A DNA stretch of 7,603 nucleotides from DASQFQ01 sp035633075 (GTDB lineage Bacteria; Actinomycetota; Thermoleophilia; Solirubrobacterales; Solirubrobacteraceae). The position numbers were made by a program, and so were the translations under genes. Under the pieces are notes generated by a model. The model had not been told where the DNA came from. It did no database searches and saw nothing but the letters and a program-made list of their open reading frames with translations. Location: positions 1 through 7,603 of the forward strand of contig DASQFQ010000072.1 of the NCBI GenBank assembly GCA_035633075.1. Reading direction: 5' to 3'. This document shows positions 6,358 through 7,603 of this stretch, one piece after another; the stretch's first letter is position 1, and each line of letters opens with the position of its first letter.

Positions 6358-6382
6358 CGAGCGGGCACACGCGCGTTGCGCG
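6344..6382. terminator. Inverted repeat between converging genes, possible bidirectional terminator
   Basis: CGCGCAAC (6344-6351) and GTTGCGCG (6375-6382) are a perfect 8-bp inverted repeat around a 23-nt loop. They lie between the fmt/HEAT frame and the stop codon of the converging minus-strand gene at 6388, where a shared terminator would be useful. There is no T-run on either side and the loop is long, so it is not a classic intrinsic terminator; GC-rich inverted repeats also arise by chance in such DNA. Confidence 0.33.
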
Positions 6383-6387
6383 CAGGA

Positions 6388-7602
6388 CTAGGGCTGCGGC
6401 GGGGGCGCGGGGGCTGCGGCCGGGACGGCGGGGCGAGCGAAGGCGGCGGGCTCGAGATCGGGGGTGAGAGCGAGCGGCTCGCCGTGGGCGTGGCCATGGG
6501 CAGGTTCGTCGTCCGACGTCTCGAAGGCGGGCGTTCCGGCGTCCTGCTCGGGCTCGCCGTCAAGAGCGGGCGGGGGCACCGGCGCCTGGGGCGTCGCGAG
6601 GTCGGGTGCGGGCGGGGGCGCCGGCGCCTGCGGCGTCTCGGGCTCGGGAGCGGGCGCGGGAACGGGAGCGGGATTGGCGGGGACGTCGGCGGGCGGTGCC
6701 GGAGGGGTCCCGGCCCCGCTGCCGCCGTCGTCGACCTCCAGATCAGGATCGGGCTCGATGGCGACCGGCGTGGGCGCGGGCGTGACGGGCTCGGTGGGGA
6801 TGTCCTCGTGGGAACCCGCGTCGGTGCCCGCCTCCTGCTCGGCGAGGTTGGGCGCGCCGTCGCCGTCGGCGTCGTCAAACGCGTCGGTCACGCCGTCGGT
6901 GTTGGAGTCGGCGGTGGTCGGGTCGGATCCGATGTGGTTCTCGGTGCTGTTGTGCAGGCCGTCGCCGTCGGCGTCCTCGTCGCCGTCGGAGACCCCATTG
7001 CCGTTGGAGTCGGCGCCGGTCGGCAATGTGCGCAACCGCAGCTCGGTGAGGTTGTCGAGGCCGTCGTGGTCGCTGTCGATTCCGGCGTCGCCGGCGCTCT
7101 GCGGGTTCAGCCCGTACTGGATCTCCCAGAGGTCGGGAAGGCCGTCGCCATCGGTGTCTCTGGCGACGTTGGCGGCGAAGTCCAGGGGCTCGGGCAGGCG
7201 GGTGGCGGGGGCGCCGTCGCTCGCGCCGAGCGGTTCGCTCTGTGGCGGGGCGCCGCGTGGCGCGATGGCGGCGCCGGGCCCGGAGGCATCCAGGCGCTGG
7301 GTGACGATCGTGCCGCGCGCGGCGAGCGGAGCGCTGCGCCGTGCGGCGAGCCGGAGATCGGGTCCACGCCCGGCGGACTCCGGAACGGCGGCGAGCGGGG
7401 ACGGTGCGGGTGGGCTCAGTCGCACGGTCTGGTCGCGCTCGTGTGAGGGCGAGCCGACGTGGCCGTTCCTGCCGACCACCGGGGCCATCAGGGCGCCGAG
7501 GACGAGCACGGTGGCGATCAGGCCCGCGGACACCATCCCGGCGAACTGGAGGTCGCCGACGCGCGGCCCGATCCGTGTCGTCTTGCCCGAATCGCGCTTC
7601 AC
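6388..7602 (-). CDS. Membrane-anchored or secreted protein with calcium-binding TSP3-type repeats and Pro/Ala-rich tail
   Basis: Function unknown; the sequence suggests an extracytoplasmic calcium-binding protein. The 404 residues are, in order: a short basic N-terminus (MKRDSGKTTR); one hydrophobic segment (about 20-43) acting as signal anchor or signal peptide; a low-complexity linker (about 44-145); six D-x-[DN]-x-[DN]-G loops starting at D149, D176, D198, D210, D232 and D244, of thrombospondin type-3 style (for example DTDGDGLPD followed by WEIQYGLNP); then a Pro/Ala/Glu-rich region to the end, with two 14-residue repeats and a small histidine cluster HGHAHG (369-374). Loop spacing of 22, 12, 22 and 12 residues reflects a 34-residue unit. 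No enzyme motif, lipobox or LPXTG sorting signal is visible. The GTG at 7602 is one base from the window edge, so a further upstream start or a missing 5' end cannot be excluded. It converges on the HEAT remnant. Confidence 0.75.
   Translation of the reverse strand: MKRDSGKTTRIGPRVGDLQFAGMVSAGLIATVLVLGALMAPVVGRNGHVGSPSHERDQTVRLSPPAPSPLAAVPESAGRGPDLRLAARRSAPLAARGTIVTQRLDASGPGAAIAPRGAPPQSEPLGASDGAPATRLPEPLDFAANVARDTDGDGLPDLWEIQYGLNPQSAGDAGIDSDHDGLDNLTELRLRTLPTGADSNGNGVSDGDEDADGDGLHNSTENHIGSDPTTADSNTDGVTDAFDDADGDGAPNLAEQEAGTDAGSHEDIPTEPVTPAPTPVAIEPDPDLEVDDGGSGAGTPPAPPADVPANPAPVPAPAPEPETPQAPAPPPAPDLATPQAPVPPPALDGEPEQDAGTPAFETSDDEPAHGHAHGEPLALTPDLEPAAFARPAVPAAAPAPPPQP
6553..6636 (-). repeat. Two tandem 42-bp (14-residue) Pro-rich units
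   Basis: Residues 323-336 (TPQAPAPPPAPDLA) and 337-350 (TPQAPVPPPALDGE) are a direct tandem repeat, and the DNA copies share long identical blocks around GGCGCCTG. Such Pro/Ala repeats form stiff extended spacers, for example across a cell wall, and commonly vary in copy number between strains; that role here is inference. Confidence 0.65.
6808..7011 (-). repeat. Two tandem 102-bp (34-residue) TSP3-type calcium-binding units
   Basis: Residues 198-231 and 232-265 of the minus-strand protein align as two 34-residue units. Each has a DSN-[GT]-x-G-V-[ST]-D loop followed 12 residues later by a DADGDG loop. The DNA keeps the similarity: the same 18-base stretch built of GCCGTC and GGCGTC triplet pairs recurs near 6858 and 6960. 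A partial earlier unit begins at D176 (22 residues before D198). This looks like growth of the domain by in-frame tandem duplication. Confidence 0.65.
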
Positions 7603-7603
7603 C

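Noticed and set aside
6808..7160. Repeated GCCGTC/GGCGTC blocks as a CRISPR or noncoding repeat array
   Set aside because: Copies are imperfect, in frame, and encode calcium-binding loops; there are no uniform repeats with unique spacers.
6376..7446. Glycine/valine/arginine-rich plus-strand open frame opposite the TSP3 gene
   Set aside because: Its repeats are the reverse complement of the calcium-loop codons. The minus strand gives a coherent signal anchor, calcium loops and Pro-rich tail.

Overview
The DNA is very GC-rich with dense GC-ending codons, GTG starts and almost no Shine-Dalgarno sequences. Together with the protein flavour this suggests a high-GC actinobacterium, most likely of the Thermoleophilia/Solirubrobacterales type. 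That placement is an inference from composition and protein style, not from a search.

Layout, left to right. (1) 1-276: remnant of a sodium:solute symporter gene on the + strand, with its middle missing and its 3' part replaced at the junction with galK. (2) 278-2139: a minus-strand pair, a beta-class DNA methyltransferase gene followed by galK, joined by a 4-bp GTGA stop/start overlap. (3) 2140-2168: a 29-bp gap between divergent genes, holding an AT-rich island that can be read as overlapping -10 boxes in both directions. (4) 2169-6315: the housekeeping set priA, def, fmt on the + strand. PriA has intact helicase and zinc motifs, Def is complete, and the fmt frame runs without a stop into a HEAT-repeat domain. 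(5) 6313-6387: the HEAT frame is cut by TGA where the family is expected to have tryptophan, and the similarity fades within about 15 codons. (6) 6388-7602: a minus-strand gene for a membrane-anchored or secreted protein with calcium-binding TSP3-type repeats and a Pro/Ala-rich tail.

How the genes work together: PriA restarts stalled replication forks, while Fmt and Def put on and take off the N-terminal formyl group in protein synthesis; this is a common bacterial cluster. GalK phosphorylates galactose. The neighbouring symporter may once have imported a sugar, but what is left cannot form a transporter.

The most interesting signals are: the Fmt-HEAT reading frame, which one extra base near a hidden TTGA stop/start overlap would explain; the nonsense TGA in the HEAT part; erosion of both plus-strand genes that meet a minus-strand gene tail to tail; and a shared TAGNNT box 7-10 nt before three start codons, suggesting leaderless transcription. 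I see no convincing new defence or mobile system. The broken genes could be real decay or assembly/sequence errors, and the sequence alone cannot decide this.
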